Assembly (NCBI GenBank): GCA_024692715.1
Contig: JAILMH010000006.1
Location: 1-34,205, forward strand
Direction of reading: 5' to 3'
DNA from: Lachnospiraceae bacterium
GTDB lineage: Bacteria > Bacillota > Clostridia > Lachnospirales > Lachnospiraceae
Length of the DNA stretch: 34,205 nt
Shown: one piece after another, positions 16,310 through 24,684 of the stretch
Layout of the letters: every line of letters begins with the position of its first letter
How positions within the stretch are numbered: position 1 is the first letter of the stretch
Translations under genes and position numbers: made by a program
The notes under the pieces: generated by a model
What the model was told of the DNA's origin: nothing
Database searches by the model: none
Seen by the model: only the letters and a program-made list of their open reading frames with translations

Positions 16310-16939
16310 TCATCGTTCGCCCTTAAGTATTGGTGAAAGCGGCTTATATACCAAAAATGTTATAATAACCGAGCACATTCCCTTGATAAATGTGAATGGA
16401 ACATTAAATACAAGCAGACACTGCCAGAGGTTTTTCACTGACGGAAGAATGATCTGATATGCGCCAATGATCGCATCCATAGGCATAAACACTGTGTAAA
16501 TAGGATATACAATATAATAGTTAGTTATAAGACTTATCCCTGCCATTATTGCAGCTCCGATAGTCGATCCGATTATTGCTCCCACCTTTGAATGTGCTTT
16601 TTTATAAATTGAAGCTGCCACAAAGACAAATACTGCACCAAGTATAAAATTGGAAAGCTCTCCGACTCCTCCAGTCTGCGTATTAAGCAGATGGATCACA
16701 TTTTTTATAAGACAGATCGCAACACCCGCTGCCGGACCGTATGCGAAACCGCCGATCAGTGCCGGAAGCTCAGAAAAGTCCATTTTTATAAACGACGGCA
16801 TGAGCGGAACTGCAAATTCCAGAAACATAAGTACATAGGCAACTGCTGAAAGCATCGCAACCCCTGTCATAGTGCGCACTTTAGAGTAGCGATTCTCTTT
16901 CATGGAATTACTTGTGATAGTTGATTCGTTTACTGACAT
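16310..16939 (-). CDS. ribU: riboflavin ECF transporter S component RibU
   Basis: The 209-residue membrane protein has about six hydrophobic segments (near 29-50, 60-80, 85-105, 108-130, 133-155 and 170-195) after a polar N-terminus. It fits the substrate-binding S component of energy-coupling-factor transporters: the KMDFSELPALIGGFAYGPAAG region and a following CLIKN helix are RibU-like. The family imports riboflavin using a shared EcfA/A'/T module, which is not in this window. An FMN riboswitch with an overlapping terminator lies directly upstream, which makes the substrate assignment strong. The ATG follows a GGAGG-like site (GGGAGG). Confidence 0.93.
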   Translation of the reverse strand: MSVNESTITSNSMKENRYSKVRTMTGVAMLSAVAYVLMFLEFAVPLMPSFIKMDFSELPALIGGFAYGPAAGVAICLIKNVIHLLNTQTGGVGELSNFILGAVFVFVAASIYKKAHSKVGAIIGSTIGAAIMAGISLITNYYIVYPIYTVFMPMDAIIGAYQIILPSVKNLWQCLLVFNVPFTFIKGMCSVIITFLVYKPLSPILKGER

Positions 16940-17040
16940 TTTTATCCTCCCGATAATAAATAAATTTTATTTTGGAGGTTCTTCCCTGATCAACAGTGTC
17001 ATATTTTATTTCTGAAAATTTTTAATTAATTTTCTGAAAT

Positions 17041-17072
17041 AAAAATGCCCCGTAAAATTCATTTACGGGGCA
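17041..17072 (-). terminator. intrinsic terminator of the FMN riboswitch
   Basis: A perfect 11-bp stem TGCCCCGTAAA with TTTACGGGGCA (17046-17072) is followed on the minus strand by five T. It lies just 3' of the FMN aptamer and about 100 bp before ribU, so ligand binding would favour termination. Confidence 0.9.
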
Positions 17073-17087
17073 GCAACATTTCAGCTG

Positions 17088-17207
17088 ATACTTCTTCTCT
17101 CATCCAGACTTTACTGTCGGTACCGGAATCACACCGGTTCATGCACAAACGGCTCGCGGACTTTACCGCCGGTAGGGAATCTCACCCCGCCCCGAAGAAC
17201 TTCCTAT
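17088..17207 (-). promoter_or_regulatory. FMN riboswitch (RFN element) controlling ribU
   Basis: The minus strand carries the RFN consensus pieces in order: TTCGGGGCGGGGTGAGATTC, CCTACCGGCGGTAAAGTCCG, GCGAGCC, GAACCGGTGTGATTCCGGTA, CCGACAGTAAAGTCTGGATG and AGAGAAG. The outer P1 stem is formed by AGTTCTTC and GAAGAAG. Such aptamers bind FMN and repress riboflavin synthesis or uptake. Here the element is followed by a terminator hairpin, so control is most likely transcriptional. Confidence 0.97.
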
Positions 17208-17222
17208 AATTTAATTGTCTAC

Positions 17223-17251
17223 AATATATAACATATTTGCTCAAAAATCAA
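17223..17251 (-). promoter_or_regulatory. promoter of the FMN riboswitch-ribU transcript
   Basis: The minus strand has TTGATT (17246-17251), a 17-bp spacer and TATATT (17223-17228). The expected start is about 10 bp before the aptamer. It lies in the short AT-rich gap after tex. Confidence 0.75.
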
Positions 17252-17269
17252 TATATTTAATATTAATTA

Positions 17270-19636
17270 TTAATGTTTCTGATGAGCAAGCATCCAGCCT
17301 ATTGTTCCGGGTGCATAGCTCTGCTCTTTCTTAGGGCGGTTATTCTGCTTATTTTTTCCACCCTTATTGTTTTTGTTTTTATCATGCTTAACAGCAGTTT
17401 TTTCCGAAGTCTTACCTGTTGCACCGGCGCTTTTCTTCGATACTCCGTCATCCAGCTTCATAGTAAGAGAAATTCTTCCCTTCTCTGTGTCCACATCGAG
17501 TACCTTTACGTCTACTATATCTCCAACAGATACTGCTTCAAGCGGATGCTTGATATACCTGTCACAGATTTCAGAAATATGGACCAGTCCATCCTGATGA
17601 ACTCCTATATCAACAAAAGCTCCGAAATCTATTACATTCCTGACCGTTCCTTTAAGAACCATTCCCGGCTTAAGATCCTTCATATCAAGGACATCTGAGC
17701 GAAGTATCGGCTTCGGCATATCTTCACGCGGATCACGTCCCGGCTTTTCAAGCTCATGAAGAATATCGATCATTGTAAGCTCTCCTACTCCGATTTCCTC
17801 GGCAAGTGCCTTTTTATCTTTTATGCTGTTTTCAAATGCCTTTATTGCTTCTTCGTCATTTACTTCACAGCCGATCTTTTCGAGAAGTTTCTTAGCTGCA
17901 TCGTATGATTCAGGATGTACTGAAGTTGCATCAAGCGGATTCTTTCCATCCTGAATACGCATGAAACCTGCACACTGTTCAAATGCCTTAGGACCAAGCT
18001 TTGAAACCTTCTTAAACTCTGTCCTAGCCTTGAACGGTCCGTTTTCCTCACGATATGCAACTATATTCTTTGCAACTGCAGCGCTTACTCCAGATACATA
18101 TTTAAGAAGCTGAGCTGATGCAGTATTGACATCTACACCAACGTTGTTTACTGCATCCTCGACAACTCCATTAAGTGCATCTCCAAGTTTTTTCTGATTC
18201 ATATCATGCTGATACTGACCAACCCCAATTGATTTTGGATCGATCTTAACAAGCTCTGAAAGAGGATCCTGTACACGTCGAGCGATAGAAGTCGCACTTC
18301 TCTGACCGACATCAAAATTAGGAAACTCCTCTGTTGCAAGCTCACTTGCGGAATATACTGAAGCACCGGCCTCATTTGTAATCACATAATGAACTCCGGC
18401 TTCAGGAATTTCATGAAGCATCTCTACGATAACCTGCTCTGACTCTCTTGAAGCTGTTCCATTACCGACTGAAATAAGTGTTATATTGTATTTCTTTATA
18501 AGATCCTTGACGATTTTTTTAGCTTCCTCAATTTTTTTCTGAGGTTCTGTAGGATAGATCACTATTGTGTCAAGAACTTTTCCTGTAGGATCTACTACTG
18601 CAAGCTTACATCCTGTTCTAAATGCAGGATCCCACCCGAGCACTGTCTGACCTGCGATCGGAGGCTGCATAAGAAGCTGCTTAAGATTCTTTCCGAATAC
18701 ATCAATAGCTCCATCCTCTGCCTTTGATGTAAGATCAGAACGTATCTCTCGCTCAATTGCAGGTGCAATTAATCTATCATAACTATCCTTTATGGCATTT
18801 TTTAAGAAAGGTGTTGTAAATTCATTCTCAGAAGTAAGTACTTTTGTCTCAAGATACTGCTGTATTCTCTCTGTAGGAGCCGCCACTCTGACAACGATAA
18901 ACTTCTCTGCCTCACCACGGTTAAGTGCCAGAATACGATGACCTACGATCTTATTTACAGGTTCTTCGTACTCATAATAGTTTTCATAAACAGATTTTTC
19001 TTTTTCGTCCTTGGCAGTTGAAGTTATCTTTCCTTCTGCAACTGTTATGTCTCGTATGTATGTACGATAGTCCGGTTCATCTGAAATTTTTTCTGCAATT
19101 ATATCAGATGCTCCGGCAAGAGCAGCCTCTACTGTAGCAACTTCTTTTTCAGATGCTTTTACTTTATCCTCTTTACTGTCTGATGCAGGTGTGATTTTTC
19201 CTGTGACATATTTTTCTGCCTCTTTTTCAAGAGGCTCAGACGCATTCTGTGCCAATATATACTCTGCAAGCGGTTCAAGGCCACGTGCTTTAGCAGCTGT
19301 AGCTCTTGTTTTTTTCTTCTGCTTATATGGTCTGTAGAGGTCTTCGAGTGTCACAAGCTTCTCAGCTGCCTCTATCTTTGCCTTAAGCTCTTCAGTAAGC
19401 TTACCCTGATCATCGATAGCCTGAAGAACAGAAGCCTTCTTATCTTCAAGATTTCTAAGATAAGTAAGTCTCTCACCCAGATTTCTAAGCTGTTCATCGT
19501 TAAGAGAACCTGTTGCTTCTTTTCTGTATCGTGAAATAAAAGGAATAGTATTTCCTTCATCAATAAGCTTTACGGCAGCTTCTACCTGCCATTTCTGTAC
19601 TTCAAGTTCTTCGGAAATCGCCGATATGATATCCAT
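17270..19636 (-). CDS. tex: Tex family S1 RNA-binding protein
   Basis: Tex is a conserved multidomain nucleic-acid-binding protein linked to transcription. The 788 residues include the helical Tex N-terminal domain (about 1-190), a YqgF/RNase-H-like domain starting near GWDPAFRTG (about 331), helix-hairpin-helix motifs near 500-560 (LLKYVSGVSAAVAKNIV; GPFKARTEFKKV) and an S1 domain (about 652-725, KGTVRNVIDFGAFVDIG). After that comes a basic Lys/Asn-rich tail of about 45 residues ending in WMLAHQKH, likely an extra RNA-binding extension. It is monocistronic, with a promoter shared back-to-back with the plus-strand trio. No hairpin terminator is visible before the ribU promoter. Confidence 0.95.
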   Translation of the reverse strand: MDIISAISEELEVQKWQVEAAVKLIDEGNTIPFISRYRKEATGSLNDEQLRNLGERLTYLRNLEDKKASVLQAIDDQGKLTEELKAKIEAAEKLVTLEDLYRPYKQKKKTRATAAKARGLEPLAEYILAQNASEPLEKEAEKYVTGKITPASDSKEDKVKASEKEVATVEAALAGASDIIAEKISDEPDYRTYIRDITVAEGKITSTAKDEKEKSVYENYYEYEEPVNKIVGHRILALNRGEAEKFIVVRVAAPTERIQQYLETKVLTSENEFTTPFLKNAIKDSYDRLIAPAIEREIRSDLTSKAEDGAIDVFGKNLKQLLMQPPIAGQTVLGWDPAFRTGCKLAVVDPTGKVLDTIVIYPTEPQKKIEEAKKIVKDLIKKYNITLISVGNGTASRESEQVIVEMLHEIPEAGVHYVITNEAGASVYSASELATEEFPNFDVGQRSATSIARRVQDPLSELVKIDPKSIGVGQYQHDMNQKKLGDALNGVVEDAVNNVGVDVNTASAQLLKYVSGVSAAVAKNIVAYREENGPFKARTEFKKVSKLGPKAFEQCAGFMRIQDGKNPLDATSVHPESYDAAKKLLEKIGCEVNDEEAIKAFENSIKDKKALAEEIGVGELTMIDILHELEKPGRDPREDMPKPILRSDVLDMKDLKPGMVLKGTVRNVIDFGAFVDIGVHQDGLVHISEICDRYIKHPLEAVSVGDIVDVKVLDVDTEKGRISLTMKLDDGVSKKSAGATGKTSEKTAVKHDKNKNNKGGKNKQNNRPKKEQSYAPGTIGWMLAHQKH

Positions 19637-19662
19637 ATTTCTAAACCTTTACCCTTTTTTTA

Positions 19663-19691
19663 TTGATTGCATAAACTTTATTCATTATAAT
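19663..19691 (+). promoter_or_regulatory. plus-strand promoter for the 19730-21456 gene trio
   Basis: TTGATT (19663-19668), a 17-bp spacer and consensus TATAAT (19686-19691). Its -10 overlaps that of the divergent tex promoter within the palindrome ATTATAAT. Confidence 0.75.
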
Positions 19692-19712
19692 AAAAATAGC
19701 AAATTTTTACAA
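19684..19712 (-). promoter_or_regulatory. tex promoter
   Basis: The minus strand has TTGTAA (19707-19712), a 17-bp spacer and consensus TATAAT (19684-19689). The start site would be about 40 bp before the tex ATG, which is preceded by AAAGG. Confidence 0.7.
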
Positions 19713-19729
19713 TTAACGAGGTGATTTTA

Positions 19730-20155
19730 ATGCCAGAATATATTCCGGGCACGCATAATGGTTTTTCAACAGCCGCCCTTGTTTTCGGTATAGTTTCCGT
19801 ATTAACTCTGATTTCGCTCCGATTACCTCTTTCCATGACTACAGGTGCATTGGCAATACTATTTGCATGCCTTTCTCACGGAAAGAATGAAAAATCTGCA
19901 ACTTCAGCGACCATCGGACTCATTTCCGGATCGATCGGCGTAGCAAGCAACACCATTTTTGCCATCGTCATCACATTTCTTTTTTTATTTAATGCAGAAT
20001 TTCGTACAAATGTTTTCGAACCCTATGTAAGAGAGTTCGAGCATCAGTATCAGCAGATGCTTGAAAATTATTACGGGGATGAAGGCAACGAGGAGTTCAA
20101 TAATTATTACGGCAGCAGCGCTATCGATAACAGCAATACAAAAATTTTTTATTGA
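19730..20155 (+). CDS. small membrane protein, hypothetical (DUF4190-like)
   Basis: 141 residues. Two hydrophobic hairpin segments (about 12-48) and one longer span (about 58-90) are followed by a soluble acidic tail rich in Tyr, Asn and Glu. The FSTAALVFGIVSVLT...ALAILFACLSHGKNEKSATSATIGLISG pattern resembles DUF4190-type small membrane proteins, here without certainty. A GTG nine bases upstream is in frame, but ATG at 19730 is six bases after GAGGTG and is preferred. First gene of a plus-strand trio. Confidence 0.8.
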   Translation: MPEYIPGTHNGFSTAALVFGIVSVLTLISLRLPLSMTTGALAILFACLSHGKNEKSATSATIGLISGSIGVASNTIFAIVITFLFLFNAEFRTNVFEPYVREFEHQYQQMLENYYGDEGNEEFNNYYGSSAIDNSNTKIFY

Positions 20156-20187
20156 TCTGCTGCCAATGATAGGAAAGGAGTCTTATC

Positions 20188-20643
20188 ATGATGATCAACT
20201 CAGTAACAGGGACGTTAAATTATCAACCATCACACATCTTAAACCCAGGTCAGTCCACCGAAGTTAAAGGCGGTTATAAGTCTTCACCTGCTGAATGTGA
20301 AACATGCAAGAATCGCAAATACAAAGACGGGTCAGATGAAATGGTCTCTTACAAGGCACCTACTCACATCTCTCCTAATGCTGCTCCAGGCGCAGTCAGG
20401 GCACACGAAAGTGAACATGTTGCCAATGCCTACGCAAAAGAGGCGTCTGGAAACGCCAAGGTGATACAGGCGTCAGTTTCAATAAAGACTGCAATATGTC
20501 CCGAATGCGGACGAAGCTATGTTTCCGGCGGAGAGACTAATACCCAGATAAAATATTATAATGAGGAGAACCCATATCAGAAAGAGCTAAAAGCTCAGGA
20601 CGAAATTCGTCTAAAGGGACGTTCAGTTGACGAAGTCGCCTGA
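20188..20643 (+). CDS. putative SprA-related metal-binding protein with HExxH-like motif
   Basis: 151 residues. Two Cys pairs, CETC near 36-40 and CPEC near 111-114, could bind zinc. Between them lies AHESEHVANAYAKEA, where HESEH (HExxH) resembles a gluzincin active site. The arrangement resembles the SprA-related family of small putative metalloproteases; this is from pattern memory. There is no signal peptide or membrane span. The first ATG (20188) lies seven bases after AAAGGAG. It sits between two membrane-protein genes, probably in one transcript. Substrate and activity are unknown. Confidence 0.78.
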   Translation: MMINSVTGTLNYQPSHILNPGQSTEVKGGYKSSPAECETCKNRKYKDGSDEMVSYKAPTHISPNAAPGAVRAHESEHVANAYAKEASGNAKVIQASVSIKTAICPECGRSYVSGGETNTQIKYYNEENPYQKELKAQDEIRLKGRSVDEVA

Positions 20644-20658
20644 TTCTGATCTACAACT

Positions 20659-21456
20659 ATGAAAAAATTATCGTTTAATGAAATAAGATCCCACGCTCGT
20701 GTGGCTTTGCGCGGGAATTATGCAACTCTTATCATTTCAGGATTATTGGCTATAATAGTGTTTTTACTAATGTCATCCTTTGTGGAGCATGTTGTATCAA
20801 TATTATATTTCCTGCTTTTTAAGGATAAGCATGCACTTGCCTACAAAATAGTTTCCTATGGCTGCAATTTACTTACCTCACTGATCGCCGCTCCATTATT
20901 CTATGGTCGGATAGTTCAGTATATGAAAGTTGCACGAAATACTTCTCCCGACATAGGAGATATATTTAAGCCGTATGATGTTTATCCAAAAACAATCGTT
21001 ACTATTACTTTCCTTAAATATTTATGCATGATAATTGCTTTTTTACCAATTTTTTGCTACTTTATCGCTGCATTCATAATTGGAAATCTCGACCTCATTA
21101 TCCTGCTTATTTGTGAGATCATTTCATTAGCATTACTTATAAAAGTGGCACTTGATTTCTCAATGACCCCATTTTATTTCATGGATCATCCTGATATGCC
21201 GGCTCTGCAGATAATAAAAGAGTCCAGAGCTCTCATCAAGGGAAAACGGATCAAATACATGCTGTTTCTATTGAGTTTTATAGGATATTTTTTATTGGGA
21301 ATTTTAACATGGTTCATAGGATTTATATGGATACTGCCATATATCTCAACCTCAAGAAGTTGCTTTTACCAGGCTCTTATAAATGACGGAAAACGCAGAA
21401 AACCAAAGCCAGACTGGAGACCTTACATAAGTAATGCAGATGGTTTTAGATCATAA
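20659..21456 (+). CDS. DUF975 family integral membrane protein
   Basis: 265 residues starting MKKLSFNEIRSHARVALRGNY, the typical DUF975 opening. About five or six membrane spans follow (near 23-47, 70-90, 115-145, 147-170, 210-235). The family signature of an FDFSMTPFYF-like segment (LDFSMTPFYFMDHPD, near 164-178) before a short amphipathic stretch is present. Known only as a conserved membrane protein. There is no clear Shine-Dalgarno in the 15-bp gap, which suggests coupling to the previous gene. A bidirectional terminator follows. Confidence 0.88.
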   Translation: MKKLSFNEIRSHARVALRGNYATLIISGLLAIIVFLLMSSFVEHVVSILYFLLFKDKHALAYKIVSYGCNLLTSLIAAPLFYGRIVQYMKVARNTSPDIGDIFKPYDVYPKTIVTITFLKYLCMIIAFLPIFCYFIAAFIIGNLDLIILLICEIISLALLIKVALDFSMTPFYFMDHPDMPALQIIKESRALIKGKRIKYMLFLLSFIGYFLLGILTWFIGFIWILPYISTSRSCFYQALINDGKRRKPKPDWRPYISNADGFRS

Positions 21457-21497
21457 AAAAATTCCGGACCTGCCAAACAGGTTCCGGAATTTTTTAT
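21455..21497. terminator. bidirectional terminator between the DUF975 gene and lysC
   Basis: ATTCCGGA-CCTG, a five-base loop, then CAGGTTCCGGAAT, with one bulge, flanked by A7 on the left and T6 on the right. It serves both convergent transcripts and starts within the last bases of the plus-strand gene. Confidence 0.92.
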
Positions 21498-21500
21498 TTA

Positions 21501-22709
21501 TCAATCTTCGAGACCGAACGCATCGTGAACTGCTCTCATAGCACGTTCAGTATCTTTTTCACTGATAAGAACTGTTACTCGAATCTCTGATGTTGAAATC
21601 ATGTTGATATTGATATCAGCTCCGAAAAGTGCCTCAAACATCTTTGCAGCCACTCCCGGATTACTCATCATGCCGGCACCTACAACAGATACCTTTGCCA
21701 CATCTTTATTCACATCGACCTGATGTGCACGAAGCATATCCATATTATCTTCAATGATCTTTACAGCGTCATCAGACATATCCTCAGGAACTGTAAATGA
21801 GATATCTTTTGTGCCATCACGTCCTATTGACTGAAGAATCATATCTACATTGATGTTTGCTTTAGCGATCAGATTAAACAGGCGGAAAGCTACACCAGGT
21901 CTGTCCTCCAGGCCAATTACTGAAATACGGGTTGCATTCTTCTCGGCAGCTACGCCACTGATCAACATTCCTTCCACTTTAACGACCTCCTTAATAGTTG
22001 TTCCTTCTGAAGTATTAAGACTTGAACGTACCACAAGCGGTACATTGTATTTTTTAGCAAGTTCAACTGAACGATTATGAAGAACTCCTGCACCAAGTGT
22101 TGCAAGATCAAGCATTTCATCATAAGTGATCTCTTTCATCTTACGAGCATTTGGAACAATTCTAGGGTCTGCTGTATAAACACCATCTACGTCTGTATAG
22201 ATTTCACATTTATCTGCATGAAGCGCAGCTGCAAGGGCAACTGCCGTGGTATCTGATCCGCCACGACCAAGTGTAGTAAAATCATCGTATTTATTAATTC
22301 CCTGAAATCCGGTTACAACAACTATCTTTTTATTGTCAAGTTCATGTCTGATTCTCTCAGTATCAATTCTCTTGAGTCTTGCATTACCGTATACACTTGT
22401 TGTGTGCATAGCAACCTGAAATGCATTAAGTGAAACAGCCGGAACATTAAGCGCATCAAACGCCATTCCCATTAGCGCAACAGATATCTGCTCACCTGTT
22501 GTTAAAAGCATATCAAGCTCTCTTTTCGGAGGCTTATCATTAATATCCTTAGCCATATCTATCAGAACATCAGTCTGCTTTCCCATGGCTGAAAGTACAA
22601 CAACTACCTGATTTCCCGCTCTGTAATCTTCCAGACAACGGTTTGCTACATTGTAGATTCTCTCTTTGTTTGCGACGGATGTTCCGCCGAACTTCTTTAC
22701 TACGAGCAT
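21501..22709 (-). CDS. lysC: aspartate kinase
   Basis: Catalyses ATP-dependent phosphorylation of aspartate, the first step to lysine, threonine and methionine. 402 residues, standard for single-polypeptide enzymes. N-terminal KFGGTSVAN (6-14), TTGEQISVALM (about 70-80), GFQGIN and GRGGSDTTAVALA near 150-162, and YTDVDGVYTADPR near 172-184 mark the kinase domain. Two ACT domains fill about 260-402, the allosteric part. The ATG follows GGGAGGAG. It is the last gene of the ACT-hom-lysC operon, 58 bp after hom, which suggests feedback by threonine, though the sequence cannot show which amino acid inhibits. Confidence 0.95.
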   Translation of the reverse strand: MLVVKKFGGTSVANKERIYNVANRCLEDYRAGNQVVVVLSAMGKQTDVLIDMAKDINDKPPKRELDMLLTTGEQISVALMGMAFDALNVPAVSLNAFQVAMHTTSVYGNARLKRIDTERIRHELDNKKIVVVTGFQGINKYDDFTTLGRGGSDTTAVALAAALHADKCEIYTDVDGVYTADPRIVPNARKMKEITYDEMLDLATLGAGVLHNRSVELAKKYNVPLVVRSSLNTSEGTTIKEVVKVEGMLISGVAAEKNATRISVIGLEDRPGVAFRLFNLIAKANINVDMILQSIGRDGTKDISFTVPEDMSDDAVKIIEDNMDMLRAHQVDVNKDVAKVSVVGAGMMSNPGVAAKMFEALFGADININMISTSEIRVTVLISEKDTERAMRAVHDAFGLED

Positions 22710-22767
22710 TTTCAGTTCTCCTCCCTGACATATATTAGAAAAGTGCTTTAAGCATTCTGTCAGCTTT

Positions 22768-23994
22768 TTATTCAGCCATATCCTTTATACGAATTCTGCT
22801 GATAATTCCCACCTTCTCAGCTTTTTCATTAAATTCTTTCTCTGAAAGCTGTTCTGTAACAAAGCCAAACTCATTCTTAAGATTTGCAAGTTCGACCTTT
22901 TTAACTTCACCAAACTCTGCTTTAACTGTATCTGCCTTATCAGCACTTACTCTTACAAAGAAACGTCTCTTATCGTTTTCGATAGAAGCAATGTCAAGCT
23001 GCGCCGGGTTCCAGTTAAATACCAGTGTCCTTCCAAGATGTCTTACCTCATCGACTACATCGGATACAACAGCACTCGCTGTAGGAAGGGAACCTGCCCC
23101 AGCGCCATAGAACATTGCATAGCCAAGCATGTTTCCATGTACCAGGATCGCATTATAAACGCCATTAACGCTATAAAGCGGAGTATCCTGACCGATAAGA
23201 AATGGTGAAACAAGTGCATAACAATGTTTTACACCGTCTACAATAGTCTTACGGCTTGTAGCCAGAAGCTTTATTTCCATTCCCAATGCTTTTGCATAAT
23301 CAATATCATCCGGTGTGATCTTGGTGATACCTTCTGTATATATCTTTTTATAATCAGCAGTTCTTGCATAGGCAAGTGATGATAAAATCGCAAGCTTTCT
23401 TACAGCATCATATCCTTCAACATCAGCTTCAGGATTTCTCTCAGCATATCCACGTTCCTGAGCATCCTTCAAAACATCCTCGTACTTAAGACCTTTCTGT
23501 GTCATCTCAGTAAGGATATAGTTTGTTGTTCCGTTGAGGATACCTGTGATCTCATCTACATCATCCGCTGTAAGAGAACTGTTAAGAGGTCTTATGATCG
23601 GTATTCCGCCTCCGCAGCTTGCTTCAAAGAGATAGTTTACATTATTTGCATGTGCGATCGAAATAAGTTCCGGGCCGTGCTCAGCAACTAACTCCTTATT
23701 TGAAGTACAAACGCTCTTTCCTGCTTCGAGAGCAGCCTTTGTAAAGTCATATGCTGGATGAAGTCCACCCATTACCTCAACTACTATTCTAACCTCTGGA
23801 TCCTTAAGAATAATATCAAAATCGTGTACTACCTTTTTTTCATTAGGATCTCCAGGAAAATCTCTAAGGTCAAGAATATACTTGATTTCAATTTCTTCTT
23901 TTGCCTTATTGTTGATCAACTTTGCATTTCTGGTGAGAACTTCTGCCACACCTGAACCTACTGTACCATAACCAAGCACTGCAATTTTTGTCAT
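22768..23994 (-). CDS. hom: homoserine dehydrogenase
   Basis: Reduces aspartate semialdehyde to homoserine with NAD(P)H. 408 residues. The Rossmann loop is GYGTVGSG (8-15). GILNGTTNYIL (near 166) and the substrate-binding NPEADVEGYDAVRKLAIL (near 203-220) are family hallmarks. A C-terminal ACT-like domain is present (about 325-405), so it resembles the longer regulated form of Gram-positive bacteria. The ATG has AAGGCGGAG upstream. Operon position between the ACT-domain gene and lysC fits a threonine-branch unit. Confidence 0.96.
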   Translation of the reverse strand: MTKIAVLGYGTVGSGVAEVLTRNAKLINNKAKEEIEIKYILDLRDFPGDPNEKKVVHDFDIILKDPEVRIVVEVMGGLHPAYDFTKAALEAGKSVCTSNKELVAEHGPELISIAHANNVNYLFEASCGGGIPIIRPLNSSLTADDVDEITGILNGTTNYILTEMTQKGLKYEDVLKDAQERGYAERNPEADVEGYDAVRKLAILSSLAYARTADYKKIYTEGITKITPDDIDYAKALGMEIKLLATSRKTIVDGVKHCYALVSPFLIGQDTPLYSVNGVYNAILVHGNMLGYAMFYGAGAGSLPTASAVVSDVVDEVRHLGRTLVFNWNPAQLDIASIENDKRRFFVRVSADKADTVKAEFGEVKKVELANLKNEFGFVTEQLSEKEFNEKAEKVGIISRIRIKDMAE

Positions 23995-24028
23995 TGAAAC
24001 ACTCCGCCTTTCTTCTATAAGATCAGGG

Positions 24029-24478
24029 TCAGCCCTGCTCTTTTCCTAAAATTTTAACTGACTGTACACCATTTCTTGCGCTCATCTCATCTATCATTTC
24101 TGAAACATCACCTGTTTCATTAGATACCTGCACAGAAATAGTCAGGGACGCAACTCCATTTATAGGAATTGACTGGTGTATAGTTAATATATTTGCCCTA
24201 AAATCTGCTACTGTTTTTAATACGTCTGAAAGAAGTCCAGGCTCATCATCCATTAATACCGATAATGTAATTGTAGTCCCTTTCGTACTATCATGAAAAG
24301 GAAAAATTGAATCTTTGTATTTATAAAATGAACTTCGGCTGATCCCCACAGCCTCCGTAGCCTCTTGGACACTAACCGCCCTTCCGGAATCCAAAAGCTT
24401 TTTGGCACTTACAACTTTGATAAGTACCTCCGGTATGGCCTTTTCTGTAACAACATAGAATCTTTTGCGTTCTTCCAC
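24029..24478 (-). CDS. ACT domain-containing protein (UPF0735/PheB-like)
   Basis: 149 residues with a GTG start five bases after GGGAGG. An N-terminal segment (about 36-57, SVQEATEAVGISRSSFYKYK) has helix-turn-helix character. An ACT domain (about 70-147, with DEPGLLSDVLKTVADFRANIL) follows. This architecture is the UPF0735 family, often placed before hom in Firmicutes; it was once named PheB, but its role in phenylalanine synthesis is unproven. As first gene of the operon, with a regulatory amino-acid-binding domain plus a DNA-binding-like segment, it may sense an amino acid for this pathway; that is inference. Confidence 0.9.
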   Translation of the reverse strand: MEERKRFYVVTEKAIPEVLIKVVSAKKLLDSGRAVSVQEATEAVGISRSSFYKYKDSIFPFHDSTKGTTITLSVLMDDEPGLLSDVLKTVADFRANILTIHQSIPINGVASLTISVQVSNETGDVSEMIDEMSARNGVQSVKILGKEQG

Positions 24479-24548
24479 TTAAGCCTCCCGCGACTCACAT
24501 CATGTTCACTGTTCGTATCACAAATACACTTGTGCGTCAATGAAAGAT

Positions 24549-24577
24549 ATCATAGCACAGTCGCTTTCATAATGCAA
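24549..24577 (-). promoter_or_regulatory. promoter of the ACT-hom-lysC operon
   Basis: The minus strand has TTGCAT (24572-24577), a 17-bp spacer and TATGAT (24549-24554), about 70 bp before the GTG start. I see no T-box or other riboswitch in the leader. Confidence 0.78.
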
Positions 24578-24615
24578 GTCGTTAAAGTGATAAATTTTAT
24601 TTTTTAAAATAGCAA

Positions 24616-24645
24616 AGAGCCATGTATGCAGTTATACATGGCTCT
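24616..24645 (-). terminator. terminator of the secA-prfB operon
   Basis: A perfect 12-bp stem AGAGCCATGTAT with ATACATGGCTCT around a six-base loop. On the minus strand a T-rich stretch (TTTGCTATTTT) follows. It lies 40 bp after the prfB stop. Confidence 0.85.
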
Positions 24646-24684
24646 CAAAAGTCAAACCAACGAGTCACACGCCAATTTAACTAC

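Noticed and set aside
24479-24600. T-box or amino-acid riboswitch before the ACT-hom-lysC operon
   Set aside because: The leader after the promoter is only about 60 bases and has no T-box sequence or terminator hairpin.
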